Positions 16,918 through 25,310 of a stretch of 64,000 nt of DNA are shown piece after piece. How positions within the stretch are numbered: position 1 is the stretch's first letter; the number at the start of each line of letters is the position of its first letter. Source of the stretch: Brevundimonas sp. (GTDB taxonomy: Bacteria; Pseudomonadota; Alphaproteobacteria; Caulobacterales; Caulobacteraceae); NCBI GenBank assembly GCA_003248965.1, contig QFQU01000009.1, positions 1-64,000 of the forward strand. The letters run 5' to 3'. Both the position numbers and the translations under genes were made by a program. The notes below the pieces were generated by a model that saw nothing but the letters and a program-made list of their open reading frames with translations, made no database searches and was not told where the DNA came from.

Positions 16918-17939
16918 GGCGTGGCGTGTTCAGACGGATCGGATCGTTGGCGGGCCTTTTGGCTCTTTCGGCCTGCGCCACGCCCCATATCCAGCCCGCT
17001 ATGACCCCGCCGCCGGGCTTCGTCGGCCCGCATGTCGAGGCGCGCGCCCTGATCATGTCGGACGGGGCCAGCCTGCCGCTGATGCGCTGGGCGCCGCAAG
17101 GGCAGGAGCCGTGGGCCGTCATCGTCGCCCTGCACGGCATGAACGACCATGCCTCCAGCTTTCGTCTGGCCGGACCCTGGTGGGCCGAGCAGGGGATCGA
17201 GACCTGGGCCTATGATCAGCGCGGCTTCGGCAAGGCGCCGGGACGGGGCGTCTGGGCCGGACAGAAGCGCATGACCGACGACCTGCGCGAGGCGGTGGCG
17301 ATGGCTCGCGCCCGTCATCCGCACGCCGTGATCGCGGTGGTGGGTGAAAGCATGGGCGGCTCGGTTGCGGCGGCCGCCTTCGGCTCGGACGATCCGCCGG
17401 CTGCGGATCGGGTGGTCCTGCTGTCGCCCGGCGTCTGGGGCTGGTCGGCGCAGGGGCCGCTGAACACTGCGGCCATCAATCTGGCGGCGCGGCTGGCGGG
17501 CGGGGTGGCGCTGGAGCCGCCCGATTTCATCACCCGCGACATCCACGCCTCGTCCAACACGCTGGAGCTGGTGCGCAACACCCGCGATCCGCTCAGCATC
17601 CTGGCGACCCGGTTCGACACCATCTACGGCCTGGTCGACCTGATGCAGACGGCATCGACCAGCCTGGGCCGCATCCGGGGCGACGCGCTTCTGATGTACG
17701 GCGCCCACGACGAGATCGTGAAGCGCGGTGAAATGCGTGCGGCGTTGCAGGCCGCCCAGCGGCAGGGCGGCACGCTGCAGACCGCCTGGTATCCGGACAG
17801 TTGGCACCTGCTGAACCGCGATCTGGACGCCCAGATCGTCTATCGCGACGTCGCCGCCTGGCTGCGCGATCCCCGCGCGGCCCTGCCTTCCGGCGCGCCG
17901 CCGGTCCTGCCTGAGCTGATCAAGGCCGGTCGCAAGTAG
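16914..17939 (+). CDS. alpha/beta hydrolase lipoprotein (monoacylglycerol lipase-like)
   Basis: 341 residues with a lipoprotein signal peptide ending in the lipobox L-S-A-C (Cys21). The hydrolase fold shows the oxyanion segment 'VIVALHGMNDHASSF', 'YDQRGFGKAPGRG', nucleophile elbow 'VVGESMGGSV', acid in 'MYGAHDEIV' and His in 'YPDSWHLLNRD', matching lysophospholipase/monoacylglycerol lipase enzymes. Position 2 after the Cys is Ala, not Asp, so outer-membrane sorting is expected by the E. coli rule. ATG overlaps the upstream stop (ATGA). Confidence 0.92.
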   Translation: MRRGVFRRIGSLAGLLALSACATPHIQPAMTPPPGFVGPHVEARALIMSDGASLPLMRWAPQGQEPWAVIVALHGMNDHASSFRLAGPWWAEQGIETWAYDQRGFGKAPGRGVWAGQKRMTDDLREAVAMARARHPHAVIAVVGESMGGSVAAAAFGSDDPPAADRVVLLSPGVWGWSAQGPLNTAAINLAARLAGGVALEPPDFITRDIHASSNTLELVRNTRDPLSILATRFDTIYGLVDLMQTASTSLGRIRGDALLMYGAHDEIVKRGEMRAALQAAQRQGGTLQTAWYPDSWHLLNRDLDAQIVYRDVAAWLRDPRAALPSGAPPVLPELIKAGRK

Positions 17940-18036
17940 AGTCCGATCGGCGGCCGCCCTCTACGCCCACGCTTGATCGGCGGCGGCGCCGGGCCTATCA
18001 GCGACCCAAAATAATATTGCCTAGGGAGCGCCTGTC

Positions 18037-19128
18037 ATGAGTGGAACGCTGTTCGATTCGCCGTCTTTCTCGAATCATGAAGGCGTCCACGCCTTCTTCG
18101 ATGAAAAAACCGGCCTCAAGGCCATTGTCGCGGTCCATTCCACCGCGCGCGGTCCAGCCGTGGGCGGGACGCGGATGTGGAACTATGGTTCTGCGGCCGA
18201 GGCGCTGGAGGATGTGCTGCGCCTGTCCAAGGGCATGAGCTACAAGAACGCCGTCGCGGACCTGGAAATGGGCGGCGGAAAGTCGGTGATCATCGGCGAC
18301 AGCCGCACGCAGAAGACGCCCGAGCTGTTCCGCGCCTTCGGTCGCGCCGTCGATACGCTGGGCGGGATTTACTACGCCGCCGAGGACGTAGGCGTGTCGG
18401 TCGCCGACATCGCCGAGGCGCGCAAGGAGACGACGCGCGTCCTGGGCCTGAAGGACGGGCCGGAAGCCTCGGGCGATCCCAGCCCTGTGACGGCAGAGGG
18501 CGTCTATCGCGCGACCCTGGCGGTGGCGCGGCGGCTGTGGAAGCAGGACGACCTGACCGGCCTGACCGTCGCCATGCAGGGTGTCGGCCACGTCGGCGGC
18601 TATCTGGCCGACAAGCTGGCGGCTGCGGGCGCAAGGCTGGTGATGACCGACGTCAACGCCGCCACCCTGGGCGAGGTCGCCGCCCGCACCGGCGCCGAGA
18701 TCGTGGCCCCGGACGCCATCTATGACGTCAAGGCCGACATCTATGCGCCCTGCGCCCTGGGTGCGACGCTGAACCCGCAAACCCTGGACCGGATCACAGC
18801 CAGGGCTGTGGTCGGCGCCGCCAACAACCAGCTGGCCACGCCCGAAATCGGGCGCATCCTGTTCGAACGCGGCGTGCTGTATGCGCCCGACTATGTCGTC
18901 AACGGCGGCGGGATCATCAATGTGGCGGCCGAGATGAACGCCCGTCAGACCAAGGGCGCCTTCGATCCCGCCTGGGTCGAGGCGAAGCTGTCGCGCCTGA
19001 TCGAGACGTTCGAGGAAATCCTGGACCGTTCGGCCGCCGAAAACCGTCCGACCCACGAAATCGCCGACGCCATCGCCGAGGCCCGCATCGCGGCGGCCGG
19101 GGAACAGAAACGCAAGGCGGCCGCCTAG
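18037..19128 (+). CDS. leucine/phenylalanine/valine dehydrogenase family protein
   Basis: 363-residue NAD-dependent amino acid dehydrogenase. It deaminates a branched-chain or aromatic amino acid to the 2-keto acid and ammonia. The Glu/Leu/Phe/Val dehydrogenase signature is 'DLEMGGGKSVIIGD' with catalytic Lys; the upstream 'LSKGMSYKNAVA' carries the second lysine, and 'MQGVGHVGGYLADKL' is the Rossmann glycine motif. 'GPAVGGTRMW' is typical of leucine dehydrogenases. AGGGAG lies nine bases before the ATG. The 97-bp upstream gap contains an AT-rich stretch (AAAATAATATT) that may be a promoter. Exact substrate preference cannot be read. Confidence 0.9.
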   Translation: MSGTLFDSPSFSNHEGVHAFFDEKTGLKAIVAVHSTARGPAVGGTRMWNYGSAAEALEDVLRLSKGMSYKNAVADLEMGGGKSVIIGDSRTQKTPELFRAFGRAVDTLGGIYYAAEDVGVSVADIAEARKETTRVLGLKDGPEASGDPSPVTAEGVYRATLAVARRLWKQDDLTGLTVAMQGVGHVGGYLADKLAAAGARLVMTDVNAATLGEVAARTGAEIVAPDAIYDVKADIYAPCALGATLNPQTLDRITARAVVGAANNQLATPEIGRILFERGVLYAPDYVVNGGGIINVAAEMNARQTKGAFDPAWVEAKLSRLIETFEEILDRSAAENRPTHEIADAIAEARIAAAGEQKRKAAA

Positions 19129-19171
19129 AGGGGCGTTCGGCGGCGGGCGCGGGGCGCCTGGCCGTCGTCTC

Positions 19172-19187
19172 TTAACGGCCCGTTTAC
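19172..19187 (+). promoter_or_regulatory. candidate CtrA box upstream of fliF
   Basis: TTAA-N7-TTTAC, one mismatch from TTAA-N7-TTAAC, 36 bases before the fliF start. The Caulobacter fliF operon is a class II flagellar operon directly activated by CtrA, so position and function agree with established knowledge. Confidence 0.6.
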
Positions 19188-19222
19188 CATCCAGGCGGCA
19201 TTTTCTGCCTAGCGGGTCGTGA

Positions 19223-20887
19223 GTGTCTCCCGCGAGTATGGGGCGGGAACGCGTGGGCGGCTTTACGGCGGCGTTGCAGAAGTTCGGGATCGGTCGGCTG
19301 GCCGCTGTCCTCGGCGTCGCCGCGGGCGTGGCCGCCGTGCTGGTCGCCGTCATGCTGCGGATGGGCCAGGCGCCCGACGCCCTGCTCTATTCCAACCTGG
19401 ATTTGCGGGAAGCCGGCGAGATCACCGCCGCCCTCGACCAGGCCGGCATCAAGTACAAGTCCCAGGGCGACGGTTCGACCATCATGGTCAACCGCGACGA
19501 GGTCGGCACGGCGCGGATCCTGGTCGCCGGCAAGGGCCTGGTGACGTCGGGATCGGTCGGATACGAACTGTTCGACAACCAGTCGGTGCTGGGCCAGACC
19601 GAGTTCCAGCAGCAGTTGAACGAACAGCGCGCCCTGCAGGGCGAGCTGGCGCGCACCATCATGTCGATGCGCGGCATCACCGCCGCCCGCGTCCACATCA
19701 CCATGCCGCGCCGCGAGATGTTCACCTCGGCCGCGGGCGAACCGACCGCAGCCGTCCTGGTGGGGCTGGGCGGGCGCGACCTGACGGGCGATCAGGTGCG
19801 GGCGATTCGCAATCTGGTGGCCTCTTCCGTGCCGAACCTGAAGCCGGACCGCGTCACCGTGGCGGACCAGAACAACCGCACCTTGGCGGCGGGTGGCGAG
19901 GACGGCTTCACCTCCGCCTCGGCCGAAGAAGCCAAGGGCAACACCGAGGCCCAGCTTCAGGCGCGCATCAAGGATATCGTTGAAGGCGTCGTCGGCGTGG
20001 GCGCCGCGCGCGTCCAGGTGACGGCCGACATCGACCACAGCCGCTCCACCACCCAGGAGCAGAAGTTCGATCCGGACGGCCAGGTCGTGCGTTCGACCAC
20101 AACCAACGGTTCGCAATCCAGCGATACTACGGCCCAGCCCGACGGCGGCGTCACCGCGACCAACAACATTCCTGGCGGCGCGGCGCCGGACGCGACCCAG
20201 GCCGGCTCTCGAAGCGCCGAAAACGCCGAGACGACGAACTACGAAATCTCGAACACCACCACCACGACCACCAAGGAGCCGGGCGAGGTCAAGAAGCTGG
20301 CGGTCGCGGTCGCGGTCGACGGCAAATGGACGCCGGCCAAGGACGGCAAGGGCGAAGCGACCTACGCCCCGCGCTCGGCCGAGGAGATCGCCCAGATCAA
20401 GTCTCTGGTCGCCGCCGCCGCCGGCATCGACGAGACGCGCGGCGATAAGATCGAGGTGATCAACGTCCGCTTCAACCGAGACGCCGGCGTCGCCGGCGGC
20501 CTGGACGGCGCTTCGTCGATGTTCGACTTCTCCAAGGACGACATCATGCGCGGGGTCGAACTGCTGGTCCTGCTGATCACCGGCGTCCTGTTGATCTTCT
20601 TCGTCCTGCGTCCGTTGTTGAAGACGGCGACGGGCGGGACGAACCTGCCTGCGCTCGCCGGCGCCGACGGGGTGCCGGTCACGCCCCTGACCACGACGAT
20701 CATCGGGCCGGACGGACAGCCGCAGCTGGTCCAGCTGCCGCCGCCCAGCGAGATGGAGCAGAAGATCGACATCGCCCGTATCGAGGGCCAGGTGAAGGCG
20801 TCTTCGGTCAAGAAGGTCGCCGACTTCGTTCAGTCCCATCCCGATGAGGCCACCGGCATCCTGCGGTCCTGGGTGGCCGAAGGCTGA
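19223..20887 (+). CDS. fliF: flagellar MS-ring protein FliF
   Basis: 554-residue inner-membrane ring protein on which the flagellar basal body assembles. One transmembrane helix near residues 28-48 and a second near 440-465 frame the large periplasmic region with the ring-building YscJ/FliF domain ('NLDLREAGEITAALDQAGIKY', in part) and the FliF C domain. The C-terminal cytoplasmic tail, which binds FliG, ends 'EATGILRSWVAEG'. A Ser/Thr/Asn-rich stretch near 300-350 is the usual disordered insertion. The GTG at 19223 is used; an ATG at 19238 is equally credible and neither has a strong Shine-Dalgarno. First gene of the operon. Confidence 0.96.
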   Translation: MSPASMGRERVGGFTAALQKFGIGRLAAVLGVAAGVAAVLVAVMLRMGQAPDALLYSNLDLREAGEITAALDQAGIKYKSQGDGSTIMVNRDEVGTARILVAGKGLVTSGSVGYELFDNQSVLGQTEFQQQLNEQRALQGELARTIMSMRGITAARVHITMPRREMFTSAAGEPTAAVLVGLGGRDLTGDQVRAIRNLVASSVPNLKPDRVTVADQNNRTLAAGGEDGFTSASAEEAKGNTEAQLQARIKDIVEGVVGVGAARVQVTADIDHSRSTTQEQKFDPDGQVVRSTTTNGSQSSDTTAQPDGGVTATNNIPGGAAPDATQAGSRSAENAETTNYEISNTTTTTTKEPGEVKKLAVAVAVDGKWTPAKDGKGEATYAPRSAEEIAQIKSLVAAAAGIDETRGDKIEVINVRFNRDAGVAGGLDGASSMFDFSKDDIMRGVELLVLLITGVLLIFFVLRPLLKTATGGTNLPALAGADGVPVTPLTTTIIGPDGQPQLVQLPPPSEMEQKIDIARIEGQVKASSVKKVADFVQSHPDEATGILRSWVAEG

Positions 20888-21921
20888 TGGCGAAGCTGGT
20901 CAACAAGAAGCAGGCGATCGAGGACCCGAACAAGCTGACGGGGCCCGAGAAGGCGGCCGTCATCCTGCTGGCGCTGGGCGAGGAGCACACCGCCCTCTGG
21001 GAGCGCCTGGACGACGAGGAGGTCAAGGAAATCTCCCAGGCCATGGCGACCCTGGGCAATGTTACGGCCGATGCGGTCGAGGCTCTGATGATCGAGTTCG
21101 TGTCGGGCCTGGCGGGTTCCGGCTCGGTGATGGGCAGCTATGAACAGACGCAGAAGCTGCTCAGCGCCTTCCTGCCCAAGGAGCGGGTCGACGGCCTGAT
21201 GGAGGAAATCCGCGGTCCGGCCGGTCGCACCATGTGGGACAAGCTGGGCAATGTGAACGAGGCCGTCCTCGCCAACTATCTGAAGAACGAATATCCCCAG
21301 ACCGTCGCCGTCATCCTGTCCAAGGTGCGTTCGGATCACGCCGCTCGCGTGCTGACCAGCCTGCCGGAGGATTTCGCCCTGGAGTGCGTGCAGCGGATGC
21401 TGCGCATGGAGCCGGTGCAGCGCGAGATTCTGGACAAGATCGAAGCCACGCTGCGTACCGAATTCATGTCGAACCTGGCGCGCACGTCCAAGCGCGACAG
21501 CCACGAGATGATGGCCGACATCTTCAACAGCTTCGACCGCCAGACCGAGGCGCGTTTCATCGGCGCTCTGGAAGAGCGGAACCGCGAATCCGCCGAACGC
21601 ATCCGCGCCCTGATGTTCGTGTTCGAGGACCTGTCCAAGCTGGATCCGGGCGGGGTGCAGACCCTGCTGCGCGCGGTGGACAAGGATTCCTTGGGCCTGG
21701 CCATGAAGGGCGCCTCCGAGGGTCTGCGCGAGATGTTCTTCTCCAACATGTCCGAGCGCGCCTCCAAGATCATGCGCGAGGACATGGAATCGATGGGGCC
21801 GGTGCGCCTGAAGGACGTCGACGCCGCCCAGATGGCCATGGTCCAGGTCGCCAAGGATCTGGCCGCGCGCGGCGAGATCATGCTGGCAGGCCAGGGCGCC
21901 GACGACGAACTGATCTACTGA
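20887..21921 (+). CDS. fliG: flagellar motor switch protein FliG
   Basis: 344-residue C-ring protein that couples the MS ring to torque generation. The N domain ('LTGPEKAAVILLALGEE') binds FliF. The middle domain contains 'ANYLKNEYPQTVAVILSKV', including the EHPQ-like motif as E-Y-P-Q. The C domain has the charged torque helix 'NMSERASKIMREDMESMGPVR' (in part). Its ATG overlaps the fliF stop (TGATG), and fliH starts one base after its stop. Confidence 0.97.
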   Translation: MAKLVNKKQAIEDPNKLTGPEKAAVILLALGEEHTALWERLDDEEVKEISQAMATLGNVTADAVEALMIEFVSGLAGSGSVMGSYEQTQKLLSAFLPKERVDGLMEEIRGPAGRTMWDKLGNVNEAVLANYLKNEYPQTVAVILSKVRSDHAARVLTSLPEDFALECVQRMLRMEPVQREILDKIEATLRTEFMSNLARTSKRDSHEMMADIFNSFDRQTEARFIGALEERNRESAERIRALMFVFEDLSKLDPGGVQTLLRAVDKDSLGLAMKGASEGLREMFFSNMSERASKIMREDMESMGPVRLKDVDAAQMAMVQVAKDLAARGEIMLAGQGADDELIY

Positions 21922-21922
21922 C

Positions 21923-22585
21923 ATGAGCCCTACCTCCAACATCGGACGCCCCTTCGTCTTCGACACCGAGTTTGACGCCGACGGGACCGTGGTTCGGCCA
22001 GGCGCCTGGGCGCCGGCCAAACGGTCCTATCAGCCCGCCGAGGTCGAGGCCCTGGTCGCCCAGGCGCGGTTGGAAGCGCGCCAGCAGGCCCTGTCGGAGG
22101 TCGCGCACCTGCAGGCCATGGCGCTGACCAATATCGCCCAGTCCGTCGCCACGGCCATGCCGCTGCTGCGCAACGCCGCACAGACGCACCGCGAACAGTC
22201 CGCCGACCTGTCGCTGGCCGCTGCGCGCGCCATCGCCGGCGCCGCGCTGGACCGTTTCCCTCACGCGCCGCTCCGGGCCGCGCTTGAGGTGTTGGCTCAG
22301 GAGATCGACGCTTCGCCGCGTCTGGTGGTGCGGGCGTCTGGCCTGGACGACGAGAGGCGAGCGGCCATCGAACAGGCCTGCGCCGAAAGCGGCTTCACCG
22401 GCGCGGTGGCCTTCCGCGACGAGCCGGGCATGGCTCTGGCCGTCTTCCAGCTGGAGTGGGCCGACGGGCGCGCCGATCATGATCCCCAGGCCTCGGCCGA
22501 GCGGGTGGCCGAGGCCTTGAGCGCCGCCCTGGCCGCCGAGGCGGGCCACGCCGAAACCCTTTCCGCCGACAGGAGTGATGTCTGA
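21923..22585 (+). CDS. fliH: flagellar export ATPase regulator FliH (FlbE)
   Basis: 220-residue cytoplasmic protein expected to bind the FliI ATPase and link it to the C ring. Called FlbE in Caulobacter. The N-terminus contains 'GRPFVFDTEFD', the central part is an Ala/Gln/Glu-rich helical stalk ('VEALVAQARLEARQQALSEV'), and the C-terminal domain includes 'LVVRASGLDDERRAAIEQ' and 'GFTGAVAFRDEPGMA'. Sequence conservation in this family is low; position between fliG and fliN is the strongest evidence. Confidence 0.88.
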   Translation: MSPTSNIGRPFVFDTEFDADGTVVRPGAWAPAKRSYQPAEVEALVAQARLEARQQALSEVAHLQAMALTNIAQSVATAMPLLRNAAQTHREQSADLSLAAARAIAGAALDRFPHAPLRAALEVLAQEIDASPRLVVRASGLDDERRAAIEQACAESGFTGAVAFRDEPGMALAVFQLEWADGRADHDPQASAERVAEALSAALAAEAGHAETLSADRSDV

Positions 22586-22917
22586 TGGACGCCGACGACC
22601 TGGCTCTCGAAGAGTTTTCCGAGTCCGCCGGCCTCGCGCCGTTGGAAGAGGCGGGCGAGAAGACCGCCGCCGATCTGGCCACGGTCTTCGACGTGCCGGT
22701 CAACATCTCGGCCGTGCTGGGCAAGTCGCACATGTCGGTGGCCCAGTTGCTGAAGCTGAACAAGGGGTCGGTGCTGGAGCTGGATCGCAAGGTCGGCGAA
22801 GCCATCGACATCTTCGTCAACAACCGTCTGATCGCACGCGGCGAGGTCGTCGTCGTCGAGGATCGGCTGGGCGTGACCATGACGGAAATCATCAAGGGCG
22901 AGGACGGCGGCGCTTAA
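22585..22917 (+). CDS. fliN: flagellar motor switch protein FliN
   Basis: 110-residue C-ring protein with a SpoA/SpoP domain: 'VFDVPVNISAVLGKSHMSVAQLL' (in part), 'LNKGSVLELDRKVGEAIDIFVNNRLIARGEVVVVEDRLGVTMTEI' (in part) are textbook FliN. It forms the lower C ring with FliM and docks FliH. Its ATG overlaps the fliH stop. A hairpin begins directly at its stop codon and separates it from flbD by 74 bp. Confidence 0.96.
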   Translation: MDADDLALEEFSESAGLAPLEEAGEKTAADLATVFDVPVNISAVLGKSHMSVAQLLKLNKGSVLELDRKVGEAIDIFVNNRLIARGEVVVVEDRLGVTMTEIIKGEDGGA

Positions 22918-22936
22918 GCGATTTCGAAGAAATCGC
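22918..22936 (+). other. intercistronic hairpin between fliN and flbD
   Basis: Perfect 8-bp inverted repeat GCGATTTC/GAAATCGC with a GAA loop immediately after the fliN stop. No U tract follows, so it looks more like an mRNA stability or attenuation element, setting flbD apart from the structural genes, than a terminator. Confidence 0.45.
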
Positions 22937-22991
22937 GTCCTGCCGGAAGGCGGGGCGAGGCGTCCGACAGAGAGATTAGAGGAGAAGAACG

Positions 22992-24410
22992 ATGCGTCTT
23001 CTGGTGGTAGGCAGGCTGAGCGGGCAACTGGCGTCGGCGGTGAAGATGGCCATGGCGCACGGCGCCAAGGTCAATCATGTCGAACGTGCGGATCAGGCCA
23101 CCGAACAGCTGCGGCGAGGGCAGGGCGCGGACCTGTTGATGGTCGACTATCAGCTGGACATCGCCGCCCTGATCGCCGCCAACGAGGCCGAACGCATCAC
23201 CATTCCGGTGGTGGCCTTCGGCGTCGACGCCGATGCGCGAGAGGCCGCCGCCGCTATCAAGGCGGGCGCCAAGGAGTTCATTCCCCTTCCGCCGGACGCC
23301 GAACTGATCGCCGCCGTGCTGTCGGCCGTCGCTGACGACGAGAAGCCGATGATCTCGGCCGACCCGGCCATGAAGGCGGTGCTGCAACTGGCCGATCAGG
23401 TCGCGCGGTCGGAAGCCTCCATCCTGATCACCGGCGAAAGCGGCGTCGGCAAGGAGGTGATGGCCCGCTATCTGCACGAACATTCGCGCCGGTCGGAAAA
23501 GCCGTTCATCAGCGTCAACTGCGCCGCCATTCCCGACAATCTGCTGGAATCCGAGCTGTTCGGCCACGAGAAGGGCGCCTTCACCGGGGCGGTGGCCCGC
23601 CGGATCGGCAAGTTCGAGGAGGCCGACGGCGGCACCCTGCTGCTGGACGAAATTTCGGAGATGGACGCCCGGCTTCAGGCCAAGCTGCTGCGCGCCATTC
23701 AGGAACGCGTCATCGACCGGGTCGGCGGCTCCAAGCCCGTGCCGGTCAATATCCGCATCATCGCCACCTCCAACCGTGACCTGTCCAAGGCCGTGGCGGA
23801 GGGCACGTTCCGCGAAGATCTGCTGTACCGGCTGAACGTGGTGAACCTGCGCCTGCCCAGCTTGCGCGAACGGCCCGGCGACATCGGCGTGCTGGCCGAT
23901 CACTTCATCAAGAAATACGCCGCCGCCAACGGCGTGCCGGTGCGCCCGATGTCGGCCGCCGCGCGTCAGGCCGTCGCCGCCCACCGCTGGCCCGGCAACG
24001 TGCGCGAGCTGGAAAACGCCATGCACCGCGCGGTGCTGCTGGCGGTCGGGCCCGAGATCGACGCAGACGCCATCCGCCTGCCGGACGGCCAGCCCCTGTT
24101 GGGCGGCGGTTCCCCCGCCGCGCCGCAGACGGCCGGCTATGAGGCCGCCTATGGCGGCGGCGTCGCCGCTCGCGCGGCCCAGGCCGCCGACGCCGTGACC
24201 CGCAGCTTCGTCGGCCAGACCGTGGCGGCGATGGAGAAGACGCTGATCCTGGACACCCTGAGCCACTGCCTCGGCAACCGGACCCATGCGGCCAATATCC
24301 TGGGCATCTCCATCCGCACCCTGCGCAACAAGCTGAACGAATACGCCGACGAGGGCACGGCCATCCCGGCGCCCCAGAGCGGTGTTTCCGCTGCGGGCTA
24401 CGCGGCCTGA
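22992..24410 (+). CDS. flbD: sigma-54-dependent flagellar regulator FlbD
   Basis: 472-residue NtrC-type activator that, with sigma-54, drives late flagellar genes in Caulobacter. A divergent receiver-like domain (about 1-115; Asp in 'LLMVDYQLD') precedes the AAA+ domain with Walker A 'GESGVGKE', the sigma-54 contact motif 'GAFTGA', Walker B 'GGTLLLDEISEMD' and sensor region 'HRWPGNVRELENAMHRAV' (in part). The C-terminal Fis-type helix-turn-helix is 'THAANILGISIRTLRNKLNE'. A GGAG Shine-Dalgarno precedes the ATG. A sigma-54 promoter in front of flgF at 45.8 kb is a likely target. Confidence 0.96.
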   Translation: MRLLVVGRLSGQLASAVKMAMAHGAKVNHVERADQATEQLRRGQGADLLMVDYQLDIAALIAANEAERITIPVVAFGVDADAREAAAAIKAGAKEFIPLPPDAELIAAVLSAVADDEKPMISADPAMKAVLQLADQVARSEASILITGESGVGKEVMARYLHEHSRRSEKPFISVNCAAIPDNLLESELFGHEKGAFTGAVARRIGKFEEADGGTLLLDEISEMDARLQAKLLRAIQERVIDRVGGSKPVPVNIRIIATSNRDLSKAVAEGTFREDLLYRLNVVNLRLPSLRERPGDIGVLADHFIKKYAAANGVPVRPMSAAARQAVAAHRWPGNVRELENAMHRAVLLAVGPEIDADAIRLPDGQPLLGGGSPAAPQTAGYEAAYGGGVAARAAQAADAVTRSFVGQTVAAMEKTLILDTLSHCLGNRTHAANILGISIRTLRNKLNEYADEGTAIPAPQSGVSAAGYAA

Positions 24411-24413
24411 CGG

Positions 24414-25310
24414 ATGGTTCGGGGCTTTGATCGCAGGACGGTGATCGGCGGCGCGGGCGCGCTGGCGCTCGTCGGCTGCTATCCGAAGCGCGAGAAGCCC
24501 CAGGCCGAGGACGATCAGCCCGATTTTCTGCTGGCGGACCTGGAGGCGCGCCACGGCGGACGACTGGGGGTGGCGGCGCTCGACGTCGGCAGCCAGCGCC
24601 GGGTGTCCTGGCGGGGCCAGGAGCGGTTTCCGTTCTGCTCGACCTTCAAGGCCTTTCTCGCTGTCGCTGTCCTGGAGCGGGTGCAGCGGGGCGAGGAACA
24701 GCTGGACCGCGCCGTGCCGGTGGTGCGGGCCGACATGATCCCCCATGCGCCGGTGACAGAAAAGGCCATCGGCCGAACCCTGACCATTCGGGAACTGATG
24801 CAGGCCGCCGTGGAGGTCAGCGACAATCCGGCCGCCAACATCCTGATCCGTGAAATGGGCGGAATCGCCGTATGGCGTGCGTGGTGGCCGACGTTCGGCG
24901 ACATCACCACCCTGATCTCGCGCCTGGAGCCGGACCTGAACACCGCCCTGCCTGACGACCCGCGCGACACCTGTCTGCCGGATCAGACCCTGGCCAATAT
25001 TCGCGAGCTGGCCTTCAGCGACCGGCTGACGCCCGAACACGACCAGATGATCCAGGGCTGGCTGACGGCCTCGCCGACCGGCCCCAACCGTATCAAGGCC
25101 GGCGCGCCGCAGGGTTGGACCGTGGCCCACAAGACCGGCACCGGCGTGAACGGGACCGCCAACGACATCGGCGTGGCCTTTCCCGTATCGGGATCGCCCG
25201 TGGTGCTGGCGACCTATTTCACCGGCGCGACACAGGCCAGCGACGACCAGCGCGACGCCGTGATCGCCGAGGCGACCCGTCGCGTCTTCAAGGCGCTGGG
25301 CCGTGACTGA
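24414..25310 (+). CDS. class A beta-lactamase, predicted Tat-exported lipoprotein
   Basis: 298-residue serine beta-lactamase with every class A landmark: nucleophile motif S-T-F-K (76-79), S-D-N (136-138), the omega-loop E-P-D-L-N (Glu172, Asn176) and K-T-G (240-242); 'RDTCLP' matches the family RDT motif. Cys75 occupies the Ambler 69 position, but the position two after KTG is Gly, so the carbapenemase-type 69-238 disulfide is absent. The N-terminus has twin arginines (D-R-R-T-V-I) and a lipobox ending at Cys22, suggesting Tat export and membrane anchoring. It sits three bases after flbD and overlaps flhA by eight bases. GC and codon use look native. Spectrum cannot be predicted. Confidence 0.93.
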   Translation: MVRGFDRRTVIGGAGALALVGCYPKREKPQAEDDQPDFLLADLEARHGGRLGVAALDVGSQRRVSWRGQERFPFCSTFKAFLAVAVLERVQRGEEQLDRAVPVVRADMIPHAPVTEKAIGRTLTIRELMQAAVEVSDNPAANILIREMGGIAVWRAWWPTFGDITTLISRLEPDLNTALPDDPRDTCLPDQTLANIRELAFSDRLTPEHDQMIQGWLTASPTGPNRIKAGAPQGWTVAHKTGTGVNGTANDIGVAFPVSGSPVVLATYFTGATQASDDQRDAVIAEATRRVFKALGRD

